From positions 1 through 64,000 of the forward strand of contig CAMBBS010000023.1 in the NCBI GenBank assembly GCA_945863875.1: a DNA stretch of 64,000 nt, given 5' to 3'. This DNA is from Desulfopila aestuarii DSM 18488 (GTDB taxonomy: Bacteria > Desulfobacterota > Desulfobulbia > Desulfobulbales > Desulfocapsaceae). The position numbers and the translations under genes were made by a program. The notes under the pieces are model-generated. The model was given only the letters and a program-made list of their open reading frames with translations, did no database searches and was not told the DNA's origin. The first letter of the stretch is position 1. Every line of letters starts with the position of its first letter. Below, in pieces: positions 37,001 to 47,100 of this stretch.

Positions 37001-37894
37001 ATGAAGAAAAAAGTAATCATCTGGTTAGGGATATTTTGTCTTATCGGCTGCCTTGGCGGCAATGCCTACTCGGAAGAGAAGGTTCTGAAGATGTCCACCA
37101 CAACCAGCACGGAGTCGTCCGGCCTGCTCGATCTGCTCCTGCCGGAATTTGCAAAGGATACCGGCATAAAGATCAAGGTCATCGCTAAAGGAACCGGAGC
37201 GGCGATCCGCGATGGAGAGGATGGCAATGTCGATGTGATTTTCGTCCATGCCAAAGATCGTGAGGAAAAATTTGTCGCCGATGGTTTCGGCACCAAGCGC
37301 TATGCGGTTATGCACAACGACTTTGTCATTATCGGGCCTGATGCCGACCCGGCAGGGATCAAGGGCATGTCCGATGCCGGTCAGGCGCTGCAGAAAATCG
37401 CCGCGGCGAAGGCAATCTTTGTCTCTCGTGGAGATGACAGCGGCACGCATACCAAAGAGCAGGAGCTTTGGATTGGGTCCGGTGCCGCTCTTGCCGAACA
37501 GACGCAGAAAATAATCGTCAAAGGAAAAGAGAAGGAAATTCGTTTCCAGGTCCCGGCTGATGCCGGCGCCTGGTACATGTCCATCGGCCAGGGTATGGGC
37601 AAGACGATCACTTTCGCGGAAGAAAAACAAGGGTATACCATGACCGATCGTGGCACCTACATCAAATATAAATATGGCAAGACTCCGGCAGTTGCGCTTG
37701 AGATCCTCTGTGAGGGTGGTGATGCACTGGCCAACCTGTATGGCATCATTCCGGTAAATCCGGCCAAACACCCCCACGTGCAAAATGACCTTGCCATGCA
37801 GTTCGTCAACTGGATTATTTCCGAGAGGGGACAAAAACTTATCGGCGACTATCGTCTCGAAGGGAAGCAGCTTTTCTTTCCCGATGCTTTATAA
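37001..37894 (+). CDS. tupA: tungstate ABC transporter substrate-binding protein
   Basis: A 297-residue periplasmic protein with a signal peptide (Cys residues near the end of the hydrophobic core; possibly a lipoprotein). The TupA signature KMSTTTSTESSGLLD follows at the mature N-terminus, with further oxyanion contacts in AKGTGAAIRDGEDG, VSRGDDSGTHTKEQELW and DAGAWYMSIGQGM. Tungstate is strongly preferred over molybdate in this family. The gene is followed by a hairpin and then tupB. Confidence 0.94.
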   Translation: MKKKVIIWLGIFCLIGCLGGNAYSEEKVLKMSTTTSTESSGLLDLLLPEFAKDTGIKIKVIAKGTGAAIRDGEDGNVDVIFVHAKDREEKFVADGFGTKRYAVMHNDFVIIGPDADPAGIKGMSDAGQALQKIAAAKAIFVSRGDDSGTHTKEQELWIGSGAALAEQTQKIIVKGKEKEIRFQVPADAGAWYMSIGQGMGKTITFAEEKQGYTMTDRGTYIKYKYGKTPAVALEILCEGGDALANLYGIIPVNPAKHPHVQNDLAMQFVNWIISERGQKLIGDYRLEGKQLFFPDAL

Positions 37895-37925
37895 GTTTTC
37901 TCGTATAACTATTTTGAATTAGTAC

Positions 37926-37965
37926 ATTTTGGGGGGGCGTAGGGGCATGTACGCCTCCCCAAAAT
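37926..37965 (+). terminator. 16-bp inverted repeat between tupA and tupB
   Basis: Bases 37926-37941 pair with 37950-37965 through 16 positions (one G-T wobble), with loop GGGGCATG. It lies 31 bases after the tupA stop and about 160 bases before tupB. With no long T-run it could act as a partial terminator or RNA-stabilising element, giving more binding protein than permease. Confidence 0.6.
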
Positions 37966-38126
37966 ATCTTCACGGAGTCATGACCGGCTCATTGATGGAG
38001 TATCCATCCCCCAGATTTAGGTTTTTACTATTTTGTCATAGTTGGATATGATATGCGATTTTTGGAAAAAGGTGACTTGGCTTTTTGATATGGCGGTTTT
38101 TTCAGGTTCTGGAGTAGGGCAAGTGG

Positions 38127-38831
38127 ATGGATTTGTTATTTGACAGTGTGCAGTCGGCGGTCCTGCTGCTTATGTCGTTTGATGCGGAACTTTTTGAAAT
38201 AGTTCTTGTTTCACTTAATGTAAGTTTTTCGGCGACCCTGCTGGCTTCGATTCTTGGTATCCCGGGCGGCTTTGTTATCGCCTATGCCACTTTTCCCGGC
38301 AAGCGGCTGGTGTTAACCTGTTTAAACACCCTGTTGGCCCTGCCCACCGTGGTCATCGGCCTGCTCGTCTATTCCTTTATCTCCCGGCGCGGTATTCTCG
38401 GCCCCCTTGAGCTTCTCTATACCCAGAAAGCGATCATTATCGGGCAGATCATTCTCATCGTGCCGGTCATCATGACCCTGACCATTGCCGCCATCAGCCG
38501 GATTGATAAGCGCTACCGCATGACCGCCCTGACCCTTGGTGCGAACCGTAGCCAGATGGCGCTGGTCATACTCAAAGAGGCACGCTACGGTATCTTCGCC
38601 GCGGTCATCGCCGCCTTCGGTCGAGTTATCGCCGAGGTAGGCATAAGTATGATGCTCGGCGGCAACGCCAAAGGGTTCACCAGAACCATGACCACGGCCA
38701 TGGCCCTGGAGTATGACAAGGGCGAATTCGTTCTCTCCGTGGCCCTCGGCATCACCCTCATGGCCTTTGCCTTTGCCATCAATATGCTTTTTCACCTCTT
38801 GCAGGGCAGGACCGGACACGATGTTGTATAA
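38127..38831 (+). CDS. tupB: tungstate ABC transporter permease
   Basis: A 234-residue inner-membrane subunit with five or six predicted spans. The cytoplasmic EAA-type loop is visible as ALTLGANRSQMALVILKEARYGI, which couples to the ATPase. The protein resembles the TupB/MolB-type permeases. It overlaps the ATPase gene by 11 bases, supporting coupled translation. Confidence 0.92.
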   Translation: MDLLFDSVQSAVLLLMSFDAELFEIVLVSLNVSFSATLLASILGIPGGFVIAYATFPGKRLVLTCLNTLLALPTVVIGLLVYSFISRRGILGPLELLYTQKAIIIGQIILIVPVIMTLTIAAISRIDKRYRMTALTLGANRSQMALVILKEARYGIFAAVIAAFGRVIAEVGISMMLGGNAKGFTRTMTTAMALEYDKGEFVLSVALGITLMAFAFAINMLFHLLQGRTGHDVV

Positions 38832-39858
38832 ACTGGAAAAACTGCAACGTTGTCATGGCAGCCGGACTATCTTGAACATCGATGCCCTGGAGATCAGGCC
38901 GAAACGGATCTACACCTTGATCGGGCCGAACGGCGCCGGAAAAACCAGTCTGTTGCAAATCCTCGCCTTCCTGGATAAGCCGTCGAGTGGCAAGGTGAAT
39001 TTTCTCGACAGGCCGGTGTCGTTTGACGAAAAACAGCTTTATACGTTGCGCCGCCAGGTGGTGTTGCTTGATCAGAACCCGATTATGTTTACCGGTTCGG
39101 TGTGGAAAAATGTCGAATTCGGCTTGAGGGTGCGTAAGCTGGACGCTAAATCCCGCCGGCAGCGCATTGAGGAGGCGCTCGAACTGGTTGGTATGGAAAA
39201 CTTCTTCGATTATGACGCCCGAGGGCTGTCCGGAGGTGAGACGAAGCGGGTCGCCCTGGCCAGGGCCCTGGTTTTACAGCCGGAGGTGTTGCTCTGCGAC
39301 GAGCCGACGGCCAATGTCGATAATGAGAATCAGGAAATTATTCTCAATATTATCGAGAGAATCAATAAGGAACGGCAGGGTTCCATCATTTTTTCAACCC
39401 ACTATCTTTCCCAGGGACAGCGGCTCGCCGACCATACGCTGCTGTTGCAGAACGGTACCCTGTCGGATATCGCCAGCGATAATATCTACCGGGTAAACGT
39501 TATCGATTCGACGGAGGAGGGATGTCTCTGTCAGCTTACCGGGCAGCTTTTTTTGCGGCTTCCGGCACATACCTTCCCCGCGGAGACCAAGGTCGCCAAG
39601 GTCCATATTGATCCGGACAGTATCATTTTCAACCCGCAATCGACCAACCCCCCCGACGGAAACCCCTTGAACGGCCATATCACCGAACTTGCTCAGGACA
39701 GCGGCCGGATACGTGTTGTCATTGATGTCGGTGTTAAACTGACCGCAGTGCTTTCCATGGAGCAGTATCGCCTGGAAAAACCGGCTATTGGTGATAAAAT
39801 GTCGATTTTTATTCCACACAGCGCCACCCATCTTACCCGAATAGATCTGGCCAGGTAA
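38821..39858 (+). CDS. tupC: tungstate ABC transporter ATP-binding protein
   Basis: A 345-residue ATPase with Walker A IGPNGAGKTSL, signature LSGGETKRVALARAL, Walker B EVLLCDEPTANVD and H-loop IFSTHYL. The last 60 residues form a TOBE-like domain of the oxyanion-regulated type (VIDVGVKLTAVLSMEQYRLEK), so uptake may be inhibited by cytosolic tungstate. The ATG at 38821 matches the domain start; the frame is open further upstream inside tupB. Confidence 0.92.
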   Translation: MLYKLEKLQRCHGSRTILNIDALEIRPKRIYTLIGPNGAGKTSLLQILAFLDKPSSGKVNFLDRPVSFDEKQLYTLRRQVVLLDQNPIMFTGSVWKNVEFGLRVRKLDAKSRRQRIEEALELVGMENFFDYDARGLSGGETKRVALARALVLQPEVLLCDEPTANVDNENQEIILNIIERINKERQGSIIFSTHYLSQGQRLADHTLLLQNGTLSDIASDNIYRVNVIDSTEEGCLCQLTGQLFLRLPAHTFPAETKVAKVHIDPDSIIFNPQSTNPPDGNPLNGHITELAQDSGRIRVVIDVGVKLTAVLSMEQYRLEKPAIGDKMSIFIPHSATHLTRIDLAR

Positions 39859-40264
39859 TACAGGCCTTCTTCAGCGAACGGTCTTTAATTATCTGCGACA
39901 CCTCTTGCGCAAAGGCAAATTCACAATGTGCGGGACATCGATCAAGTTGCTGCCGGTCATGACATTTTCCTGAACATTCATCTGTAAAAGATATCCGAAC
40001 TCTTTAAGTTTATCAGGTAAATCTATCTCAGGTGGCCATCTTCCCGGCAGGGAAATGTTGCTAAGTGGTGGAGTTATCGTTTGTCCATGGGTAAGTGGCA
40101 AAGATGATTTTTTGACTTGAAATTGTCTTGAATAACAAGTTAAATGAAATTGATACGAAAAGGCCGATTCCCAGCACATGGTCGAGTCGCCTCCTAATAT
40201 CAAAGCACAAAATCTCCACTCTCCCTAAGAAGCAGCTTCTCACTCTCATCTTACAGGAGGTTCA
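39859..40264. other. intergenic region, possible degenerate gene on the minus strand
   Basis: About 400 bases. A minus-strand frame ends at 39889 with residues such as SNISLPGRWPPEIDLPDKL; it has no ribosome binding site and I could not place it in a family. It may be a remnant. CAGGAGG at 40255-40261 belongs to the next gene. Confidence 0.35.
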
Positions 40265-41143
40265 ATGGACGCCGCAGAAAAAACCACGCCCGCCAACAAA
40301 AGGTATTCGCTTATTGCAGAGATTGATCCCCCTAAGGGGGTGAATCTGGACACTTTCCTCGCCACCGCATTGCAGGTAAGGGGACGCGTCGATGGTGTCC
40401 GGGTGACTGACTGCGAACACGCGATCATGCGCATGTCGCCTGTTGCTCCCTGCCTGGCGCTTAAGGAAAAGGGTATTGAACCGGAAATGATCATCACCGG
40501 CAGGGACAGAAACCGGATTTCTTTTCAGGCCGAACTCCTTTCCGCCGCGGCGCTGGGTATTAAAAATATCGTCATCAAGGAAGGCCACGATCCGGCGGAA
40601 GGGGATCAGCCGGTGGCCAGGACCAGCGGGGATCTTGATCTGGTTTCCATGCTGCAGTGCGTCGCCGCCCTGAACAGTGGCAAGGATCTGGCCGGTGAAA
40701 CCCTGGACGGGGCCACCGACTTTCATGTAGGTGTGGCGATTGAGCTGTCCGACGACGTAAATTTTAACCGGGAACGGGCGGAGTTTTTTAAGCAGCTTGG
40801 CCAGTACGGCGTGCAGGCGGTGACCCTGGGACCGACCTATGACCTGAATATTGTTGAACAGTTCCTGCCTTTTGCCGAGGAGACCGGCATCAAACTTTTT
40901 TCCTCGGTGATGTTTTTAAAATCGGTGACGATGGTGCGCTACCTCAATAACCTGCCGGGAGTACCGTCGATTCCTCAGGAATTTTTAAAAAAGATGATGG
41001 ATGCCCCGGTTAAAAAAGATGCCGGGATGCAGGTTGCCGCTGATCTTATGAGGGATCTGGCCCCTCTTGGCGACGGAGTGGTTTTACATGCTATGGGGTG
41101 GAGGGACAGGTTACCTGAATTTCTGGACTTAATTGGTCGCTAG
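40265..41143 (+). CDS. MetF paralogue (methylenetetrahydrofolate reductase-like)
   Basis: A 292-residue flavoprotein-fold protein related to MetF: AEIDPPKGVNLD at the start (as in the acid/base Glu region), VRVTDCEHAIMRMS, then IITGRDRNRISFQAELL and LGIKNIVIKEGHDP. Segments align with the MetF at 48943 (compare NVTD...MSSLA and RDRNRIALQSDLL). CAGGAGG precedes the ATG. It heads the block that continues through the kinase, HdrCBA, MvhD, MetV and MetF. It could be a second reductase, a folate-binding carrier or a methyltransferase partner. Confidence 0.82.
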   Translation: MDAAEKTTPANKRYSLIAEIDPPKGVNLDTFLATALQVRGRVDGVRVTDCEHAIMRMSPVAPCLALKEKGIEPEMIITGRDRNRISFQAELLSAAALGIKNIVIKEGHDPAEGDQPVARTSGDLDLVSMLQCVAALNSGKDLAGETLDGATDFHVGVAIELSDDVNFNRERAEFFKQLGQYGVQAVTLGPTYDLNIVEQFLPFAEETGIKLFSSVMFLKSVTMVRYLNNLPGVPSIPQEFLKKMMDAPVKKDAGMQVAADLMRDLAPLGDGVVLHAMGWRDRLPEFLDLIGR

Positions 41144-41149
41144 GACGCC

Positions 41150-42697
41150 GTGAAGATCGCAGCCGTTCTCTCAACAGCAAACCGGGAAGCAGATGCCCTG
41201 ATCGAAGATCTTGGTCCGTATCACTATCTGCATACCATTCTCGAAGAAACGCCCAACGGCGTGATCGTTGTCGGGCAGGATCATACCGTCATCCACGCCA
41301 ATCCGGCTGCGAGCAGATTCCTCGGGATTCCTTACGGCAGGATCGACGGCGCCGGTTTGCCGGAAATCCTCGGAGAACATAACAGTGAACTCTTTCTCCT
41401 CATACGGGACCATTTTGAACAGCGGGCCAAGAAAATCGGCGGCAAGATCCGCCATGAAGTAGAATTTTCCCGGGAAGATGAACACTGCATCCTCAGTGCC
41501 GTGGTTGTTTTTCCTCCAGCGGCAACCGAATATTACCTTCTTTATCTCATCGATATTACGGCGCAAAAAAATCTTGAAGGCGAGCTCAGGCGCAGCAACG
41601 CCTTTTTCCACAATCTTATCGATAGTTCGGTCGATGGTATTATTGCCTCGGATATGAAGGGGAAGATCGTCCTCTTTAACCAGGAGGCCCAGTCGCTGCT
41701 CGGCTATAATGCAGCGGATATCCAGTCCCTGCATGTCACCCAGCTGTACGGTGAGGGGGTGGCCTACGAACTGATTAAAAGAATGCGCAGTGATCATTTC
41801 GGTGGCAAGGGGAAACTGCTGCGCCATGAACTGAGTGTCAAGCATAAGGATGGTCACGATATCCCGGTCAGTTTTTCCGGCGGAATCATTTACGACCGTG
41901 ACAAGGAGATTGCCACTTTTGGTCTGTTCACCGATCTTCGAGCCATGCAGCGGATTGAAGAAGACCTCGAACAGACCCACCGCATGCTCATGCAGTCGGA
42001 AAAAATGGCCGGCCTTGGCCGTCTTGCCGCCGGAGTGGCCCACGAAATCAACAATCCGATGTCCGGGATCATGCTCTATGCCAATCTGGTGCAGGAGGAT
42101 CTTGGAGCGGATCATCCGCTGGCCTCCGACCTGCAGACCATTGTCCACGAGGCGGAGAGATGCAAGGTCATCGTCGCCGACCTGCTGGAATTTTCCCATC
42201 AGACCACCTATGAGATGGAGCTGGTCAACCTCAATGATGTCATCCGCAAAACCCTCACCGTTCTGCAGCATCAGCCGCTTTTTCAGAATATCACTATCAT
42301 CCGCGAACTGAACCCCGAGCTGCCGCCGATCTACGGTAATGCCATCAGGCTGAATCAGGTGGTGATGAATATCGTCGTTAACGCCGTTCAGGCCATGGCC
42401 GGCAAGGGGCAGCTGCGCATTACCAGCAGGACCAGGGCCAACCAGGATATCAACGAGATCCTCATCGAGGATTCTGGGCCCGGGATTGACAACGACCTGC
42501 TCGAAAAAATCTTCGATCCCTTTTTTACCACAAAAGCAGCGGGCGAAGGGACCGGGCTTGGTTTGTCGGTCTCCTATGCGATAGTCAAGGAACACAAAGG
42601 GTCAATCAGGGTAACTTCCTCGCCTGAGACGGGAACCACCTTCACCCTCAGATTTCCGGTTGTCATGGAAACTATGACTGGAGAGAACCATGGATAA
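41150..42697 (+). CDS. PAS-domain sensor histidine kinase
   Basis: A 515-residue cytosolic kinase starting with GTG six bases after the MetF paralogue. Two PAS domains ([21 protein letters not shown] and [21 protein letters not shown]) precede the dimerisation domain with His in [13 protein letters not shown]. The ATPase boxes are [20 protein letters not shown] and GTGLGLS. Its end overlaps hdrC by eight bases, which ties it to the Hdr/Met operon and suggests it senses redox or one-carbon status. Confidence 0.9.
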   Translation: MKIAAVLSTANREADALIEDLGPYHYLHTILEETPNGVIVVGQDHTVIHANPAASRFLGIPYGRIDGAGLPEILGEHNSELFLLIRDHFEQRAKKIGGKIRHEVEFSREDEHCILSAVVVFPPAATEYYLLYLIDITAQKNLEGELRRSNAFFHNLIDSSVDGIIASDMKGKIVLFNQEAQSLLGYNAADIQSLHVTQLYGEGVAYELIKRMRSDHFGGKGKLLRHELSVKHKDGHDIPVSFSGGIIYDRDKEIATFGLFTDLRAMQRIEEDLEQTHRMLMQSEKMAGLGRLAAGVAHEINNPMSGIMLYANLVQEDLGADHPLASDLQTIVHEAERCKVIVADLLEFSHQTTYEMELVNLNDVIRKTLTVLQHQPLFQNITIIRELNPELPPIYGNAIRLNQVVMNIVVNAVQAMAGKGQLRITSRTRANQDINEILIEDSGPGIDNDLLEKIFDPFFTTKAAGEGTGLGLSVSYAIVKEHKGSIRVTSSPETGTTFTLRFPVVMETMTGENHG

Positions 42698-43253
42698 AAA
42701 CTGTATTTCCCCAGATGAACGGAGTGAAAAATTCCTCGCTAAACTGAAATCACGGGATATCGACGTGCAGGCCTGCTATCAGTGCGGCCGCTGCTCTTCC
42801 GGCTGTCCCATTGGCGATTTTTTTGATCTCAATGTCATGGAAGTCGTTCGGCTGGCCGCCTATGGCCAGGAGGAGAGGCTGTTGCACAGCCATGCCATCT
42901 GGCTATGCGCCGCCTGTGAAACCTGTGCGACAAGATGCCCGAATGAGATCGAAATCGCCGGCCTGATGGACGTCCTGCGCGAACTTGCGCTCAGAAAGGG
43001 TATAACGCCCGCCGAACCCCGTATTCCCCTGTTTCATCAATCTTTCCTTGGTTCTGTCGGCAGGTGGGGAAAGGCCTACGAGATAGGCATGATAGCCAAT
43101 TACAAAGTGAAATCAGGAGATCTGATGGGCGATATGAAACTTGGCGTGAGCATGTTTTTAAAAGGCAAGCTCAAGCTGGTGCCCCATTCGATTGAGGGTA
43201 AATCGGAAATTAAAGAAATATTTTCCGGCAAGGGAAAGGAGTATGACCGATGA
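42690..43253 (+). CDS. hdrC: HdrC-like iron-sulfur subunit
   Basis: A 187-residue protein with two [4Fe-4S] ferredoxin motifs, CYQCGRCSSGCP and CAACETCATRCP, in an HdrC arrangement. It passes electrons between HdrA and HdrB. It overlaps the kinase gene upstream and shares ATGA with hdrB downstream, so it lies inside one translation-coupled operon. Confidence 0.93.
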   Translation: MDKNCISPDERSEKFLAKLKSRDIDVQACYQCGRCSSGCPIGDFFDLNVMEVVRLAAYGQEERLLHSHAIWLCAACETCATRCPNEIEIAGLMDVLRELALRKGITPAEPRIPLFHQSFLGSVGRWGKAYEIGMIANYKVKSGDLMGDMKLGVSMFLKGKLKLVPHSIEGKSEIKEIFSGKGKEYDR

Positions 43254-44116
43254 AACTTTCTTACTACCCCGGCTGCTCCCTGCAAGGGACAGCGCTTGAC
43301 TATGACCAGTCGGTCAGGGAAATCTGCCGGACACTTGATATTGAGCTGGTCGACATCCCCGACTGGAACTGCTGTGGAGCGTCTTCCGCGCATATGACCG
43401 ATCATGAAGTGGGCATGCGGCTGCCCATGCGCAACCTGCTGCAGGCCATGGATGCCGATCTTGATATCCTTGTGCCCTGCGCCGCCTGTTTTCAGAGGCT
43501 GAAGGCGGCGGATAAAACGCTGCGGGAAAACCCGACCTTCTGGGACGTCAAGGCATATGCCCCGCGTTTGCAGATCGTCCATATCAGCACTTTTCTCGCT
43601 AGAGCTGAAATTCTCGCGGCCCTCAGGCAAAAGGTGTTTCGGCCACTTGGTGATCTGCCCATAGCCTGTTACTACGGCTGTCTGTCCCTGCGTAATCCGC
43701 GCGTCACCGATGCACACAACTATGAGATGCCGGAAACCCTGGAGCAGATCGTCACGGCCATCGGCGCCAGACCTGTTGCCTGGTCGCACCGGACCGAATG
43801 CTGTTCCGGCAGCCTGACCATGGCCCGGCCGGATATCGCCGAAAAACTGGTGGGTGACATCGTCACCGCCGCAAAAAGGGCAGGGGCCGAGGCAATGGTC
43901 ACCGACTGCCCCATGTGTCAGGCCAATGTTGAGAGTCGCCAGGCGCCGGAGAGTGGCGCGCCTGCCGGAATGCCGGTATTTTTTGCCACCGAGCTCATTG
44001 CTGCGGCACTGAGCGGCAGTTATCCCGCCAGGCAGCAGAAGGTGCATTTGATTTCTCCGGCGGTTCTCGCCAATGTAATAGCTGATGCGTCAACCAGAAA
44101 GGAGGATTCGGCATGA
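43250..44116 (+). CDS. hdrB: HdrB-like subunit (CCG domains)
   Basis: A 288-residue protein with two CCG domains that bind non-cubane [4Fe-4S] clusters in Hdr. Domain one includes YYPGCSL, WNCCGASS and VPCAACF; domain two includes ACYYGC, TECCSGSL and DCPMCQ. In heterodisulfide reductase this subunit reduces CoM-S-S-CoB; in MetFV-linked complexes its substrate is not established. It overlaps hdrC (ATGA) and hdrA. Confidence 0.93.
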   Translation: MKLSYYPGCSLQGTALDYDQSVREICRTLDIELVDIPDWNCCGASSAHMTDHEVGMRLPMRNLLQAMDADLDILVPCAACFQRLKAADKTLRENPTFWDVKAYAPRLQIVHISTFLARAEILAALRQKVFRPLGDLPIACYYGCLSLRNPRVTDAHNYEMPETLEQIVTAIGARPVAWSHRTECCSGSLTMARPDIAEKLVGDIVTAAKRAGAEAMVTDCPMCQANVESRQAPESGAPAGMPVFFATELIAAALSGSYPARQQKVHLISPAVLANVIADASTRKEDSA

Positions 44117-47100
44117 CAGGAAACCTCAACACCTTTGCAGGCAGTACAAAAAATCCAACCGGTGCGGTCATGGTTATCGGTGGCGGCATCAGCGGCATGC
44201 AGTCGGCGCTTGATCTGGCTAACGCCGGCATCAAGGTTTATCTGGTGGAAAGCTCTCCGGCAATCGGCGGCAAGATGGCCCAGCTGGACAAGACCTTTCC
44301 GACCAATGACTGTTCGATGTGTATCGTCTCGCCAAAACTGGTCGAGGTCGGCCGCCATAAAAATATTGAACTTTTTACCCATAGCGAGGTGAAAAGCCTC
44401 TCGGGGGATGCCGGCAGCTTCAAGGCCACCATCGTCCGTCATGCCCGCTATGTCGATGTCGCCGCCTGCACCGGCTGCGGCCTGTGCGAGCTGGTCTGCC
44501 CGGTGACGAAGATTTCTTACTTCCCTGAAGTGCCGGCGGAAAAAGAGAAAAAAAGCCGGGCGAAAGCTAAGGAAAAAAGGCTCATTAAAGGACCAGGTCT
44601 GCCGCACCCGACCTCATCGCACAAATGGACCTTTTCCGTTGATGAACAGGCCTGTTCCATGTGCGGCAGCTGTCACCGCGCCTGTCTGCACGGGGCGATC
44701 AGCTGGGAGAAAAAACAGAAGGCGGTTATCGATCAGGACAAATGTACCGGTTGCGGGGCCTGCTTCGCCGCCTGTCCGGAAAAGTTTCTGGCCATCAAGG
44801 TCGATGGAGCCCCCGATCTCGATAAAAGCATCGGTGCCGCCGTCCATGCCCGGTCGGAAATCCTCGGTAGAGAATTTGGCCGGTCGAAATCCGGCGATTC
44901 GGAGCAAAAGGACTGCATCCGCTGCGGCCTCTGCGCCATAACCTGTGAGAAGGTGATGCACATCGGCGCGCTGAAGATGGTCGAACAGGGGATCGAGGCC
45001 GGGGTCGACATCTGCCAGGTCTGCGGTGCCTGCGTGTCCGTCTGTCCGGTGAGTTTTCTCACCATAGATCAGGTCACCAGCCGGACGCCGCGACCGCTGC
45101 TCAATTTTTTCAACGAAGGCCTGAACGGGCGAAAACCGATCAATATTCATTACCCCCAGGCGGTGCCCCGGGTTCCGGTCATCGATGCGGCGAGCTGCGT
45201 GCAGCTCAACACCGGCGCATGCGGTACTTGTGCCACGATCTGCGGCGTCGGGGCTATCCACTATGACCACCGCGAGACCGAAACGGAGATCGACATCGGT
45301 TCGGTCATCTTCTCGCCGGGAATTGAGGTGTTTGATGCCCGGATGCGCGGCGAGTTCGGCTATGGCCTGTATAAAAATGTCGTCACCAGCATCGAATTTG
45401 AACGGCTTCTTTCCGCCTCGGGACCAACCTCCGGCACGGTTGCCCGGCCGGGCGACGGCCAGCATCCAAAGAAAATTGCTTGGATCCAGTGTGTCGGTTC
45501 CCGGGACCACTCCTGTGATCGCGATTACTGCTCGTCGGTCTGCTGTATGTATGCGACGAAAGAGGCATTTATCGCCCGGGAACATGATTCCTCCATCAAG
45601 CCGACCATCTTCTATATCGACATGCGCTCCTTCGGCAAGAATTTTGACGAGTATGTGAAGAGAGCCAAGGAACACCAGGTGCGTTTTGTCCGGGCCATGG
45701 TCAGCCGGGTTTTTGAAGATCCCCTGACCGGGGACCTTGAACTGCGTTATGTCGACGAATCCGGCAAGAGACAGACGGAAGCCTTCGATATGGTCGTCCT
45801 GTCCGTCGGCATCCAGGTCGCCAAACAGACAAAAGAGCTGGCTGCTACACTTGATATTGAACTCGATCGCTATGGGTTTGCCGTGACCGACTGCTACCAG
45901 CCGCTGGCCACTTCCCGGCCGGGCATCTTTGTCAGCGGAGCGGTCAAGGGACCAAAGGATATTCCGGAGACGGTCTGTGAGGCCTCGGCGGCTGCGGAAG
46001 CGGCCTCGGCCAGTCTGGCCGAGGCCCGGGGCAGTCTGATTAGCAAGGAGGTACTGCCTCCCGAACGGACGCCGGGGCCGGATGACGAGCTGCGCATCGG
46101 GGTTTTTATCTGCCACTGCGGCACCAACATCGCCTCGGTGGTCGACGTCGCCGCGGTGACCGAGTACGCCAGGACGTTGCCGGGGGTGGTCTACGCCGAA
46201 CATCCCCTGTATACCTGTTCGCAGGATTCCCAGGAACGGATGCGGGAAATCATTGAAGAGCACCGATTGAACCGGGTGGTCACCTCCGCCTGTTCGCCGA
46301 CGACCCACGAACCGCTTTTCCAGTCAACCCTGCAGCAGGCCGGGCTGAATAAGTATTTCTTTGATATGGCCAATATCCGCGATCAGTGCAGCTGGGTCCA
46401 TGCCAACGATCCAATCCTTGCCACGGAAAAAGCGAAAAGACTGACCCGTATGGCCGTGGCCAATGCCACCGCCGGAGAACCTCTGGATGAGCTTGAATTT
46501 ACGGTTGATTCACGGCTGCTTGTTGTCGGCGGCGGTGTCGCCGGGATGACCGCGGCCATCGAGGCGGCCCGGCAGGGTTTTGGCGTCTATCTCATTGAAC
46601 AGGAACCGGTTCTCGGCGGCCAGCTGCTGCACCTGCAGCGCAGTGCCGATGGCCGGAAATTTGCCGATTTTCTTCTCAGCCTCAATGAAAAAATTGCCGC
46701 CGATGACCGGATCAAGGTCTTTACCAGCAGCCAGGTGGTCGAGCAGTCCGGTTTTGTCGGCTCTTTTGAGACGGAGATTGTCATGCCCTCCGGCGCAACC
46801 CGGACGCTCAAGCATGGGGCTATCCTTGTCGCCACCGGGGCCGAGGAATATCGGCCGGAAATCCATGGTCTTGGAACCCTTGATTCGGTGATGACCCAGA
46901 CCGATTTCGAGACGGCTCTGGAAAACGGCACAGCAGCTGACTGGCACCATGCCCGCGTCGCCATGCTGCAGTGTGCCGGATCCCGCGATGACGAGCATCT
47001 GCCCTATTGTTCGCGAATCTGCTGCAATCATGCGATTAAAAATGGCTTACGCTTCAAGAAAATGTTCCCCGAGGCGCGGGTGGATGTGCTCTACCGGGAT

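Noticed and set aside
39889-40203. Minus-strand open frame of 104 codons between tupC and the MetF paralogue
   Set aside because: No start signal and no family that I can name with confidence; noted only as a possible remnant.
41171-42595. Minus-strand open frame (474 codons) opposite the PAS kinase
   Set aside because: It is antisense to a clear histidine kinase and has no start signal.
44614-46308. Long minus-strand open frame (564 codons) opposite hdrA
   Set aside because: It is a shadow of a GC-rich coding region with no recognisable motif.
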